A stretch of 64,000 nt of DNA from Endobacterium cereale (lineage in GTDB: Bacteria; Pseudomonadota; Alphaproteobacteria; Rhizobiales; Rhizobiaceae), in contig NZ_WIXI01000042.1 of the NCBI RefSeq assembly GCF_009617585.1, forward strand, positions 62,001 through 126,000, given 5' to 3'. The first letter of the stretch is position 1. Each line of letters begins with the position of its first letter. Shown in pieces: positions 1-8,420 of this stretch. Below the pieces are notes generated by a model. It was not told the DNA's origin, made no database searches, and saw only the letters and a program-made list of their open reading frames with translations. The translations under genes were made by a program, and so were the position numbers.

Positions 1-211
1 CCAACAGGATACCTCGCCCGAGATTGGCGCGGTAATTCTCATAGGCCTCCCGACCACCAACCGAAAACAGGTCACGCCCGTAGGCTATCGTTGCGATCAA
101 CACTCCAACCAGAATCACGCCGACGCCAAAAAATTCGAGGCCGATTGCGAGCGGCTTCAAAACGGGAGCGATCAGGCTGGAGAGACCGCTCGGATCATGT
201 CCGATATCCAT
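1..211 (-). CDS. DUF1622 family membrane protein (3' truncated by window edge)
   Basis: The start codon is at 211 and the reading frame runs off the left edge, so only the N-terminal 70 residues are visible. It begins MDIGHDPSGLSS and continues into a long hydrophobic stretch (roughly residues 14-42) and then GRDLFSVGGREAYENYRANL. That order, a membrane segment followed by an R-x-x-L-G-R-G-I-L stretch, is typical of the small inner-membrane DUF1622 proteins. No biochemical function is established for the family. The neighbouring gene on the same strand is also a small membrane protein (DUF1275). Confidence 0.75.
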   Translation of the reverse strand, partial: MDIGHDPSGLSSLIAPVLKPLAIGLEFFGVGVILVGVLIATIAYGRDLFSVGGREAYENYRANLGRGILL

Positions 212-265
212 TGGATGTCCTCTTAAACAACGGGTGAGAGGTAATTTTTGGGCTCTCGGCCACTA

Positions 266-943
266 TCAGGACTCAGCGCCTGCACTGCTCGCGAAGAGCG
301 CGATGACGGCAAGGAGGGCCGGCAAGCTGAAGGCGGCCACAGGCGCGAACATGAAACCGGCAGCGCCAAGCCCGCAGCCAAATGCAAACGTAATGACTGC
401 GGCTCCCATTTTCTTCGCCCGCGCCTTGGCGGCCGCAACCTCTTCGGTTTTCGCGTTGGCCAGAATGTCGGCAAGATCGAGCATGATCTGTGTGGTTGTT
501 CCTGTCATCAGCGTGGATGGCGGCGCTTTCGCCAGATGCGCCTTGTGCAGGCCGTTCTGGATCGCCATCGCCGACACGAGGGTCAGCGCAACCACCAGAG
601 TTATCAGGCTGTTATCGCCGTTGAACGGGCCGTATGCGAAAGCCATCACCGCCACCGCCGCCAGCAGGATCAGCTTGACCACCAGCATGGGGCGGATCGG
701 TGAGCGGTCCCGGCTTTGGAGCTTCAGGCAGATCAGTCGTGACACGAAGACGATCACGTAGAACATCGGAAGCGCCAGAAGTTACGACCACGCGCCATCC
801 AGACCATGAGCCATGGTTGCACCGAGTGTGACGAAGTTCCCTGTGATGTGTGCGGTGAACAACCCGGAAAGCGAAAGGAAGCCAAGCGTGTCGACATAAC
901 CGCCGTTGAAACTGAGGAGGGTAGGAAGCGAGGGAAGTTTCAT
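266..943 (-). pseudogene. DUF1275 (YoaK-like) membrane protein interrupted by one in-frame stop
   Basis: Reading from the ATG at 943 gives MKLPSLPTLLSFNGGYVDTL and then a segment containing SGLFTAHITGNF, the conserved N-terminal signature of DUF1275/YoaK membrane proteins. Codon 54 is TAA (plus-strand TTA at 782-784). The same frame continues past it as LLALPMFYVIVFVSRLICLK and ends normally at 266, so without the stop this would be a complete protein of about 225 residues with several membrane helices. There is no frameshift; a single base change would restore the gene. Either a genuine nonsense mutation or a sequencing error fits. A downstream fragment could start at the internal Met at 766. 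The family's function is unknown. Confidence 0.8.
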
Positions 944-1084
944 GGTCGTGCTCTCTGTCGACGCTACTGTTATCTCGAGTTTTGCCGCTCACAGCTCGCA
1001 TGTGCAATTGCATCAACTATTTAGAATCATTGCGCCAGACGACATAATGGAAAGGGCGGCCAAAGCCGCCCTGCCCGTTTCGCT

Positions 1085-2683
1085 TTATGCCGCCCCGGGC
1101 CGGTTGATGGTAAGGAAGTGGCGAACCACCGGCTTTTCGGGACCGACATGGTAGGTCAGAACCTTGCCCTGCAGGTCGGCATCGGCATTGGAAACCCGCT
1201 TGTGTTGGCGAAGATGCTCCGCCCAGGATTCCACCATGAACCATTCGACGATCTTTTCCGGATCGGCACTGTCTTCGGTCACACCCCATCCATAGGCACC
1301 ATCACGGCGGCGTTCCTTGGACAGATGATCGATGGCGTGCAGGAACGCGGCGCGGTGTTGCTTTTCTACCTTGTATTCGATCAGGATCAGAACCGGACCA
1401 CGATCGTGGGCAACGGGTTCGGCGACAAGCGGTTCTGGCCAATGGTTGGACGGCACCATGTCGGCATCACCAGCCGGGAGTTTGATGCGGTGCATGATGA
1501 ATCCTGCAACGAGCAGTCCGGCGGCACCGATGAGCAGGGTCGACTGGATGCCAACGGCCGTACCGACAGCACCCCAGCCGAGGCTTCCGGCCGTCATCGC
1601 ACCGTTGAAGACGGTTAGATAGACGGCAAGACCACGACCACGCACCCAGTTCGGGAGCACAGCCTGCGCCGTGCCATTCAGCGTGGTAAGAGCCGTGATC
1701 CACGCACCGCCAAGGAAGAGAAGCGCAATGATGGCGACTATCTTTGGCGGGGCAAGCGACAGCACGCCCATGACGGTTGCGGTAATCAGAGCCGCGCCAA
1801 GAAGCAGGCCGTCAGCGCTCAGGCGTTCACGCAGTTTCGGCATGACCAAAGCCCCACCGATTGCACCGGCACCAACGGCACCAAGCAGAATGCCGTAGAA
1901 GCTGGCATCGCCACCGAGCAGTTGGCGGGCAACGAGTGGAAGCAGCGCCCAGACAGCACTGGCAAAGGCGAAGAAGATGGCCGCACGAAGAAGAACGACA
2001 TGGAGGGGGCGGCTTGAGCGGGTGTAGCGAAGCCCGGCACGGAACGCGCCGAAGAAGTTTTCCTGAAGCGCATCATTGGCGTTTTTCGCACGTGGCCACC
2101 AAACCAGGGCAGCAATCACGAAGATGTAGCTGGCAACGTCCGCACCATAGGTGATGCCCGCACCGAAGGCGGCAAGCAGCAAGCCACCCGCGGCCGGTCC
2201 GATGGAGCGGGCGATATTGATGCCGAGCGAGTTTAAAGCGACAGCACTTTTCACGTCCTCCCGCTTCACCAGTTCAGGCACGATCGCCTGCCAGGTCGGC
2301 CCCATCAGAGCCGCACCGATGCCACCAAGGAAGGTCAGGCCGATCAGCGCACTGACGGACAGCATGCCCGTCTGGGACAGAACCATCAGCGAGATACTGA
2401 CGGATGCCAGCAGAAGCTGGACAGCAATCAGGAACTTGCGGCGGTCGAGGATGTCGGTGAGCACGCCTGCCGGGATAGCAAGCAGGAAGATCGGCAGCGT
2501 GCCGGCGGCCTGAACCATGGCAACCGCGGCAGGTGACGCAGACAGATCCGTCATCAGCCAGGAGCTGGCGACATCGCGCATGAAGCTTCCGGTGTTACCA
2601 AGAACCGTGGCAATCCAGAGAACCGCGAAGACAGGTTGTGCGAGAGGCGCGAAGCTGCCCCCGGAGGACTTTGCGGCACTCAT
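1085..2683 (-). CDS. MFS exporter of the MFS_3/EntS type with a C-terminal ABM-like domain
   Basis: This 532-residue protein has about twelve hydrophobic segments in residues 20-410. It carries family features such as GVLTDILDRRKFLIAVQ after helix 2 and SLGINIARSIGPAAGG in the middle, placing it in the group that includes the enterobactin exporter EntS. Residues 435-525 are soluble and read like an antibiotic-biosynthesis-monooxygenase (dimeric alpha/beta barrel) domain: VLILIEYKVEKQHRAAF, then WFMVESWAEHLRQHKRV. This fused tail is known in the family; its role is not. The start overlaps the stop of the upstream DoxX gene by 4 bp (ATGA), so the two are probably translationally coupled. The substrate cannot be told; an exported aromatic or electrophile fits the neighbourhood. 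Confidence 0.88.
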   Translation of the reverse strand: MSAAKSSGGSFAPLAQPVFAVLWIATVLGNTGSFMRDVASSWLMTDLSASPAAVAMVQAAGTLPIFLLAIPAGVLTDILDRRKFLIAVQLLLASVSISLMVLSQTGMLSVSALIGLTFLGGIGAALMGPTWQAIVPELVKREDVKSAVALNSLGINIARSIGPAAGGLLLAAFGAGITYGADVASYIFVIAALVWWPRAKNANDALQENFFGAFRAGLRYTRSSRPLHVVLLRAAIFFAFASAVWALLPLVARQLLGGDASFYGILLGAVGAGAIGGALVMPKLRERLSADGLLLGAALITATVMGVLSLAPPKIVAIIALLFLGGAWITALTTLNGTAQAVLPNWVRGRGLAVYLTVFNGAMTAGSLGWGAVGTAVGIQSTLLIGAAGLLVAGFIMHRIKLPAGDADMVPSNHWPEPLVAEPVAHDRGPVLILIEYKVEKQHRAAFLHAIDHLSKERRRDGAYGWGVTEDSADPEKIVEWFMVESWAEHLRQHKRVSNADADLQGKVLTYHVGPEKPVVRHFLTINRPGAA

Positions 2684-3123
2684 TTGCCTGCTCCCTTCGT
2701 GAGGTCAATTGCTGCGACGAAGATGAATGCGCCTGCCAAGCCGAGATGCTCAAAAAAGGCGTTGGTTGCCATCATGCGATCCATACCGGGAGCCATTTCC
2801 CAGAACCGGAGAGCGAGGACAGTTGCCAGAAGCGTGAACCCTGCAAGCGCCAGGGCGCCGGCCCAGCGGAAGAAGCCGGAGACCACCAAGGCCGAAGCTG
2901 TCAGTTCGAAGGCGATGACGGCGACAGCAAAGAACGCCGCGGGATGAAGACCGAAATGATCCATCTCGGCCAGCGCGCCGTTGAAATCGAAGATCTTGGT
3001 GAGCGGTCCCTGGATATAGGCTGCGCAAAGCGCCAGCAGCGAAACCGTTCGAATGACCGGGGAACCGACGATGCGCGCCAGACTGCTTCTGATGGGGTTC
3101 AAACTGTGAGATTGGTAGGTCAT
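2680..3123 (-). CDS. DoxX family membrane protein
   Basis: A 147-residue protein with four predicted membrane helices, beginning MTYQSHSLNPIRSSLARIVG. The helix pattern and short loops, with PLTKIFDFNGALAEMDHFGL between helices 1 and 2, fit the DoxX/MhqP group. DoxX-like proteins often sit beside quinone or thiosulfate oxidoreductases and exporters; MhqP of Bacillus belongs to a quinone-resistance operon. The start at 3123 is preferred because the longer in-frame extension (to 3177) lacks the look of a DoxX N-terminus. It is the first gene of a two-gene unit with the MFS exporter, and an operator-like sequence lies about 80-120 bp upstream. Confidence 0.82.
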   Translation of the reverse strand: MTYQSHSLNPIRSSLARIVGSPVIRTVSLLALCAAYIQGPLTKIFDFNGALAEMDHFGLHPAAFFAVAVIAFELTASALVVSGFFRWAGALALAGFTLLATVLALRFWEMAPGMDRMMATNAFFEHLGLAGAFIFVAAIDLTKGAGK

Positions 3124-3203
3124 GACTGCTCCTGCATGATCGCCGATCAGATCGAGCGGCTGCGTTTGATGGAGCAATATTGGCTGGTCATTACCTCGCC
3201 AAC

Positions 3204-3245
3204 AATTGCAGCAATAGTTTCGATTTAATTGCGAAATATGAAATT
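3204..3245. promoter_or_regulatory. Operator-like repeat, copy 1 (upstream of doxX-MFS)
   Basis: The sequence runs AATTGCAGCAATAGTTTCGA then TTTAATTGCGAAATATGAAA. Over 42 bases it matches the sequence at 12811-12852 at about 34 positions, with no gaps and in the same position relative to the downstream gene. The ATTGC...GCAAT and TTGCGAA elements recur at 6522 and 9419. The size and the T-N11-A character suit a LysR-type regulator box. It lies 81-122 bp upstream of the DoxX start. Confidence 0.6.
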
Positions 3246-3256
3246 ATCGTAACGGT

Positions 3257-3286
3257 CTTTCGGGCGATCACGTGACCGCCCGAAAG
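3257..3286. terminator. Perfect 10-bp hairpin after the amidohydrolase gene
   Basis: CTTTCGGGCG at 3257-3266 is the exact reverse complement of CGCCCGAAAG at 3277-3286, with a 10-base loop. It lies just after the amidohydrolase stop codon (minus strand) and before the operator of the next unit. There is no strong U-tract on the minus strand, so termination is likely but not certain. Confidence 0.5.
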
Positions 3287-3297
3287 TGATGCCGAGA

Positions 3298-5280
3298 TCA
3301 GACTGCCCAGCAGGAGCAACCGAGAGCGCCGAAGAAACCCTTGAGGTCGGCGATCGGCAGCTTGGATGTCCAGGCTCCCGCGTGATCGTGACCATGCACG
3401 CCGCAATCGCTGGCGCATCCGCACGTCGAGATTGCCGTACGGCGCAACGAGCGGGCGCCCGCACCGTCCGGCTCGCCCCAAGCAGCGTACCCACCGAACT
3501 TACGCACCGGAGACCAGTCGGGCATCGCGGGAGCCAAGTCACTCTCGTCCAGCGCCTTGAAGTCACCAGCGCCATAAACGATCTTGCCGCCGACCATGGT
3601 GAGTTCCGATACGAGGAAGGAGATCTCGTCCTCGGCGCAGGAGAAAAAGTCCTTGTCCGGCACGACGAGATCGGCGAACTGGCCCTTTTCGATGCGGCCC
3701 TTCTTGCCCTCCTCATTGGAAAACCATGTGACTTTTTCCGTCCACATGCGCAGCGCCGTCTCGCGGTCGAGGCAGTTGGCGCGCGGATAAAGCTGCATGC
3801 CGCCGACGGTCTTGCCGGTTACCATCCATGAAAGCGAAACCCACGGATTGTAGGAGGCGACGCGGGTAGCATCCGTGCCGGCCGAAACGTTGACACCCTT
3901 GTCGAGCATGCGTTTGATCGGCGGCGTGGCTTCAGCAACACCGTGGCCGTAACGTTCGACGAAATATTCGCCCTGATAGGCCATGCGGTGCTGGGTGGCG
4001 ATGCCGCCGCCGAGTGCCGCGATACGGTCGATGGAGCGTTCGGAAATGGTTTCCGCATGGTCGAAGAACCAGTTGAGCCCTTCAAGCGGAATATCCTTGT
4101 TGACCTTCTCGAACACATCGAGCGAACGCGAGATCGTCTCGTCATAGGTCGCATGCATACGCCAGGGCCAGCGGTTCTCGGCGAGGACTCGGACGACCTC
4201 TTCCAGTTCGCCTTCCATCTCCGGGGCCATTTCCGGCCGTGGCTGGCGGAAATCCTCGAAGTCAGCGGCCGAAAAGACCAGCATCTCGCCCGCACCGTTA
4301 TGTCGGAAGTAGTCGTTGCCCTGCTTGTATTTGACCGACTGCGTCCAGTTGAGGAAATCCTGCTTCTCTTCCTTCGGCTTCTGGGTGAACAGATTGTAGG
4401 CCAGACGCACCGTCATCTGGTTCTCGTCGGACAGCTTCTGGATCACCTCGTAATCGTCAGGATAGTTCTGGGAGCCGCCGCCGGCATCGATAACACCGGT
4501 AATGCCCAGACGGTTCAGTTCCCGCATGAAGTGGCGGGTCGAGTTGACCTGGTAATCAAGTGGAAGTTTTGGTCCCTTGCCCAGTGTCGAATACAGAATG
4601 CCTGCATTTGGTGTGGCCAGCAGCAGACCAGTGGGGTTGCCATTGGCATCACGGGTAATCTCGCCGCCCGGCGGGTTTGGCGTGTCGCGTGTATAACCGA
4701 CGGCACGAAGGGCTGCACCATTCAGCAAAGCACGATCATAAAGGTGGAGCAGGAAAACGGGCGTATCGGGGGCGACCGCGTTGATCTCCTCGATCGTCGG
4801 CAGGCGTTTTTCCGCAAACTGATGTTCTGTAAAGCCGCCGACGACGCGCACCCATTGTGGGGCGGGCGTGATCGCCACCTGACGCTTGAGCATGTCCATC
4901 GCGTCGGCCAGCGAACGGACACCATCCCAGCGGAGTTCCATATTGTAATTCAGGCCACCACGGACGACGTGGGTGTGGTTGTCGATCAGTCCCGGCAGGA
5001 CGCGGCGGCCCCTAAGGTCGACGATCTTTGTCTCTGGCCCGGCCAGCGCCATGATCTCGCTGCCCGAGCCGGCTTCCTGAAACAGGCCGTCCTTGATGGC
5101 GACAGCGGTTGCGTTCGGGTTGCTCCGGTCAAGTGTGGTGAGGCGGCCGTTATGAAGGATCAGGTCGGGATGCATCGTGTCTATTCTGGTCTGGTTGGGA
5201 TCGGCGGCATTTGCCGTTGCGAAGAGGTTCGAGAACGCCAGGCTCGAAGCGCCTCCGAGAAAGGTGCGGCGCGTGGTCAT
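3298..5280 (-). CDS. Exported amidohydrolase (YtcJ-like) with Cys/His-rich C-terminal tail
   Basis: The 660-residue product starts MTTRRTFLGGASSLAFSNLF, a twin-arginine signal (TRRTFLGG) followed by a hydrophobic stretch and ATANAA, so periplasmic export via Tat is likely. LILHNGRLTTLDRSNPNA and GRRVLPGLIDNHTHVVRGG give the metal-binding His-x-His of the amidohydrolase_3 group; FDHAETISERS, GGIATQHRMAYQ and VSAGTDATR supply later conserved positions. The last 45 residues contain TCGCASDCGVHGHDHA and end GALGCSCWAV, a cluster of Cys and His that looks metal-binding. The substrate is unknown. The start at 5280 is chosen because it opens the signal peptide and overlaps the stop of the XapX gene by one base (TGATG). 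Confidence 0.85.
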   Translation of the reverse strand: MTTRRTFLGGASSLAFSNLFATANAADPNQTRIDTMHPDLILHNGRLTTLDRSNPNATAVAIKDGLFQEAGSGSEIMALAGPETKIVDLRGRRVLPGLIDNHTHVVRGGLNYNMELRWDGVRSLADAMDMLKRQVAITPAPQWVRVVGGFTEHQFAEKRLPTIEEINAVAPDTPVFLLHLYDRALLNGAALRAVGYTRDTPNPPGGEITRDANGNPTGLLLATPNAGILYSTLGKGPKLPLDYQVNSTRHFMRELNRLGITGVIDAGGGSQNYPDDYEVIQKLSDENQMTVRLAYNLFTQKPKEEKQDFLNWTQSVKYKQGNDYFRHNGAGEMLVFSAADFEDFRQPRPEMAPEMEGELEEVVRVLAENRWPWRMHATYDETISRSLDVFEKVNKDIPLEGLNWFFDHAETISERSIDRIAALGGGIATQHRMAYQGEYFVERYGHGVAEATPPIKRMLDKGVNVSAGTDATRVASYNPWVSLSWMVTGKTVGGMQLYPRANCLDRETALRMWTEKVTWFSNEEGKKGRIEKGQFADLVVPDKDFFSCAEDEISFLVSELTMVGGKIVYGAGDFKALDESDLAPAMPDWSPVRKFGGYAAWGEPDGAGARSLRRTAISTCGCASDCGVHGHDHAGAWTSKLPIADLKGFFGALGCSCWAV

Positions 5281-5567
5281 CAGCCCCTCTCCTCGGTGCG
5301 GTGCTCGTCGCGATGAGCAACCTTCACATGATCGCCACCCTTCGGCATGTGACCGAACATGTGAGGCTTGATCTGATGAAGCCATGAGACGGCTGCCGGC
5401 TCCTTGCTCCACAGGGTCTTTGCGAGTGGAATGATCTGTTCGCCGACCAGAATGCCGAGAAGACCGACCAGTGCGATGACGGGCGGCGCCGGAGAGCGAA
5501 CGTTCAGGAGGCTGTAGACAATGCCGACAAGCAGGCCTGCGCCGAGAGACAGAAGGTAGATTTTCAT
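5280..5567 (-). CDS. XapX domain (DUF1427) membrane protein
   Basis: A 95-residue protein starting MKIYLLSLGAGLLVGIVYSL, followed by LNVRSPAPPVIALVGLLGIL and VGEQIIPLAK. This two-helix layout, with the P-A-P-P-x-I-A-L-x-G-L-x-G-I-L centre, is the XapX signature. A polar His-rich tail follows (HQIKPHMFGHMPKGGDHVKV). The function is unknown; xapX genes are often found next to amidohydrolases and isochorismatase-like hydrolases, as here. The ATG at 5567 is preceded by GGATCTCC with an AGGATCTCC-type ribosome site. Its stop overlaps the amidohydrolase start, so it is the middle gene of a three-gene unit. Confidence 0.82.
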   Translation of the reverse strand: MKIYLLSLGAGLLVGIVYSLLNVRSPAPPVIALVGLLGILVGEQIIPLAKTLWSKEPAAVSWLHQIKPHMFGHMPKGGDHVKVAHRDEHRTEERG

Positions 5568-5635
5568 TTGGAGATCCTCCACGGGATAGAGAAAGACCAC
5601 TCCGACGGGGTGATCGGAGTGGTCTGTTCCGGTCC

Positions 5636-6337
5636 TTACTTGCCGCTGTTCTGGGCGGGGTTCGGACCGATGCGCTTGCCGTGGGTGACGCGCTCGGCGG
5701 CCTTGTGGACATGGGTATAGGCATAGTCGATACCCATGCCGTAGGCGCCGGAATGCTCCTTCACCAGAGTGGTGACCGCATCGTAGGTTTCCTTGCGGGC
5801 CCAATCGCGCTGCCATTCAAGCAGAACCTGCTGCCAGGTGACCGGGATAACACCTGCCTGAACCATGCGATCCATCGCGCGATTGTGAGCCTCGAGCGAC
5901 GTGCCGCCGGATGCGTCGGCGACCATGTAGATCTCGTAGTCTGCAACATCATGAAGAGCCGAAAGCGCGAAGGTCGTATTGCAGACTTCCGTCCACAGAC
6001 CGGCGACCACGATTTTCTTGCGGCCTTCGGCGGCATTTTTCGCCAGCGCGTCGCGAACGTTCTGGTCGTCCCAGGAGTTCATCGAGGTGCGCTCGAGAAT
6101 ATCGTTTTCCGGGTATACGGCGAGCAACTCGGGAAAAGTGTTGCCGGAAAAACTGTCGGTTTCGACCGTGGTGATCGTGGTCGGAATGTCGAAGATCTTG
6201 GCGGCCTTGGCGAGACCGACGACGTTGTTCTTCAGCGTCTGACGGTCGATCGACTGAACACCGAAAGCCATCTGCGGCTGCTGGTCGATAAAGATGAGCT
6301 GGCTGTTTACCGGGGTCAGGACTTGGAGCTTGGACAT
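5636..6337 (-). CDS. Isochorismatase-like cysteine hydrolase (YcaC type)
   Basis: A 233-residue cytoplasmic hydrolase of the isochorismatase superfamily. The catalytic Asp is in LIFIDQQPQMAFGV near residue 18, and the nucleophile Cys lies in VVAGLWTEVCNTTFALSAL near residue 120, followed by YMVADASGGTS. The Q-P-Q-M after the Asp and the W-T-E-V-C block are typical of YcaC-like proteins, whose true substrates are not known. The C-terminal 35 residues, ending GKRIGPNPAQNSGK, go beyond the core fold. It is the first gene of the unit with xapX and the amidohydrolase, 68 bp before xapX. Confidence 0.85.
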   Translation of the reverse strand: MSKLQVLTPVNSQLIFIDQQPQMAFGVQSIDRQTLKNNVVGLAKAAKIFDIPTTITTVETDSFSGNTFPELLAVYPENDILERTSMNSWDDQNVRDALAKNAAEGRKKIVVAGLWTEVCNTTFALSALHDVADYEIYMVADASGGTSLEAHNRAMDRMVQAGVIPVTWQQVLLEWQRDWARKETYDAVTTLVKEHSGAYGMGIDYAYTHVHKAAERVTHGKRIGPNPAQNSGK

Positions 6338-6711
6338 GATCTGGTTCCTCGTAACGTGTTGGCCATCATTGTGGCGTCATGAAATGGGTAGCCGCACTCG
6401 ATCGGACGCCGCAGTACGGCGTTCGCTCTTCAATCCTTGAGGTTTTCCGGTTCCTTGAGGGAGCCGTTCACCCGTTGTCTTGGCTGCTGATAAGAAAACT
6501 ATCGCGTCTGACTTAGGTGTAGAATTGCAATATTCATTGCGAATGAATTCCACATTTTGCAATAATCGATCGATGTTCCCCGGTGGCATGCGGATAGTCG
6601 TCACGCTTGTCGCTTGAACTATCCGGCGAGGTCTTGTCGATTAGTCAGATCTATAGGATGAAAGGCAGGCAAATCTTGGTTGTCTGTAACAAGGGTGTGA
6701 GCAACCGATGC
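6338..6711. other. 374-bp non-coding region upstream of the isochorismatase-like gene
   Basis: No convincing gene is seen on either strand. The region carries operator copy 2 at 6522-6567 and is A+T-rich around it, in contrast to the flanking coding DNA. It must hold the promoter of the isochorismatase-xapX-amidohydrolase unit and the end of the araC-like gene. Confidence 0.6.
6522..6567. promoter_or_regulatory. Operator-like repeat, copy 2
   Basis: It begins GAATTGCAATATTCATTGCG and continues AATGAATTCCACATTTTGCA. Its first 28 bases match copy 3 (9419) at 26 positions. It is about 185-230 bp upstream of the isochorismatase-like start, farther than in the other three units. Confidence 0.6.
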
Positions 6712-7623
6712 TCAGGACGTGCGCCTCCACGTGCCGGGAGTGACGCCGACAACCGTTGAAAAGACCCGCGTGAAATGGCTCTGATCCGAGAAGCCGCATG
6801 CGATCGCCACGTCGGAAAGGGAGGCGTCACTTGCAAGAAGAAGCGTCCGGGCACGGCTTATCCGCTCTCGCAGCAGCCATTGGTAAGGGGTCATCCCTGT
6901 CGTCTCGCGGAAGGCATGAATGAAGTAGCCGCGCGATAGATTGCATGCCTGCGCAAGCTCTGCCACCGACACCGCACCTTGAAGATTTTCAAGAATCATC
7001 GACTTCGCAGTGTTTTCCTGTAGTCGCGATAGCCTCCGTGGTTTGGAGGCCCTTACGAGAGAGCGATCCCCGTACTGCTGAACGACATGGGTTCCGATCG
7101 CCGCCGTCAGTTGATCGACAAATAGCTTGCTTGCCTCTTCCGGATGGTCGAGAGCCGGGATCAGTGCCCGCGCCAGATTGGCGAGGACGGGATCGGGCTG
7201 CGCGGTGATGGTCTTCAGTGCGGATATTGTTGGCAGATCGGCTTCCTGCGCGATGGTCTCGAGAGAGGAATGCGAGAGTTCCAGGAGCAGGAAATCAAAC
7301 GGACCATCGAGATCGGCTTTGTAGTCCTCGGCCAGGCCGCGGATGTAGACGGTGTCGTGCAGGAAAACGTGGGTCGTAACGTGATGTGCATGGAAGATGC
7401 GTCGCGTATGGCCTGGAAGCGTTGAAACTCCAACGACGAATCCACGATCGCTAGCTGGGCTCTCCACCTGCTGCAGAAACGCGTCGCGAGAACCTTTACG
7501 CAAGACGGTCAGGCCCGCCCCGCGGATCATCTGGTTCTTATAGAGTTTATCAAACGGGCAGCCGTAGCTATCGGTCGATTCGTCGGCAGGATTTTTCGAG
7601 GCAGTGGTATCTTTCCTCAACAA
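6712..7623 (-). CDS. AraC family transcriptional regulator
   Basis: A 303-residue regulator. The last 100 residues form the double helix-turn-helix DNA-binding domain: ENLQGAVSVAELAQACNLSR then GYFIHAFRETTGMTPYQWLL, and LSDVAIACGFSDQSHFTRVF followed by VGVTPGTWRR. The N-terminal 190 residues are a sensory domain with HAHHVTTHVFLHDTV. The ligand is unknown. It lies on the same strand as, and upstream of, the isochorismatase unit, but 374 bp separate them. The sensory part resembles that of the truncated regulator at 7806, which is transcribed divergently. Confidence 0.9.
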   Translation of the reverse strand: MLRKDTTASKNPADESTDSYGCPFDKLYKNQMIRGAGLTVLRKGSRDAFLQQVESPASDRGFVVGVSTLPGHTRRIFHAHHVTTHVFLHDTVYIRGLAEDYKADLDGPFDFLLLELSHSSLETIAQEADLPTISALKTITAQPDPVLANLARALIPALDHPEEASKLFVDQLTAAIGTHVVQQYGDRSLVRASKPRRLSRLQENTAKSMILENLQGAVSVAELAQACNLSRGYFIHAFRETTGMTPYQWLLRERISRARTLLLASDASLSDVAIACGFSDQSHFTRVFSTVVGVTPGTWRRTS

Positions 7624-7805
7624 ATACGCTACCTTCCAGTTTGAACGAGCCAGCAGGAAACCTCGGAACCCGTACCTATCCGGGATATCCGCGACACTTC
7701 ACTACCCCAACACGGCAACAAGCGCCACAACGGCGGATTGAACGAATTTGCAACGCAACGGCTCGGACACTTTGACATTCCGATACCATTTCATACGAGA
7801 TTATT

Positions 7806-8366
7806 GTGATTGAAACATCGGCTGCAGCCGAAAACATGGGGGGCTGGTTTCAGGCTGGCAGTGTCCCCACAATCGTAACAAGGCCGCTGGGATTTGCCGA
7901 AGTGACGGTTGGCTATGTCGTCCGCGACTACGACGCTCAAGACCCTGCCGTGGTAATTCCGGCCTGCGACGCTTTCCTTATCATGTTGTATCTGACCGAT
8001 GTCGAGCATTCCGACATATGGCCGGACAAGCCTGCCGCGCCTCTGAAGATGTATCCTGAAGGATCCATCTGCCTGATCAGCCTCGCACGTGGGGCGGCGA
8101 TTGCTGTTCGTGGCTCGCTGGAGGCGCTGGTGATCCACCTTCCGCGCAGCCACCTGTCCGAACTGGCTGAACACACCGGAGAGCCCTGCGTCGATGATCT
8201 GGCAACATGCCGTGGGATGGATGACCCGACGGTGCGTGATATCGGCGCGGCCCTCCTCCCCCTCATCGATCAGGATCATTCCGATGGCTCTCTGGTCAAC
8301 CATATCGCGCTCGCGCTCAACGCCCATCTGGTTCATCGTTATGGCCGATCGCGCAGCACGCATTGA
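7806..8366 (+). CDS. AraC-type sensory domain without a DNA-binding domain
   Basis: The GTG at 7806 opens a 186-residue product (MIETSAAAENMGGWFQAGSV). It looks like the N-terminal half of an AraC-family regulator: RPLGFAEVTVGYVVRDYDAQ, a LEALVIHLPRSHLSEL block and the end of the sensor, LVNHIALALNAHLVHRYGRS. The stop follows at RSTH, exactly where the linker to the helix-turn-helix domain would begin, and no helix-turn-helix can be read downstream in any frame before the next gene. It is therefore either a 3'-truncated pseudogene or a sensor-only protein. A small hairpin (CGCGATC/GATCGCG) lies just beyond the stop. Confidence 0.65.
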   Translation: MIETSAAAENMGGWFQAGSVPTIVTRPLGFAEVTVGYVVRDYDAQDPAVVIPACDAFLIMLYLTDVEHSDIWPDKPAAPLKMYPEGSICLISLARGAAIAVRGSLEALVIHLPRSHLSELAEHTGEPCVDDLATCRGMDDPTVRDIGAALLPLIDQDHSDGSLVNHIALALNAHLVHRYGRSRSTH

Positions 8367-8420
8367 CACGCCGCGATCCGAAGATCGCGACGTTGCTACA
8401 TATTGACGTTGGTGCTTCGA

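Noticed and set aside
1000-1035. Weak fifth operator-like site upstream of the DUF1275 gene
   Set aside because: Only TGCAATTGCA and ATTGCGCC resemble the motif; spacing and flanks do not align with the four good copies.
3943-5316. 457-codon plus-strand open frame opposite the amidohydrolase
   Set aside because: No domain, no ribosome site and low-complexity charged sequence; it mirrors the codon structure of the clear minus-strand gene.
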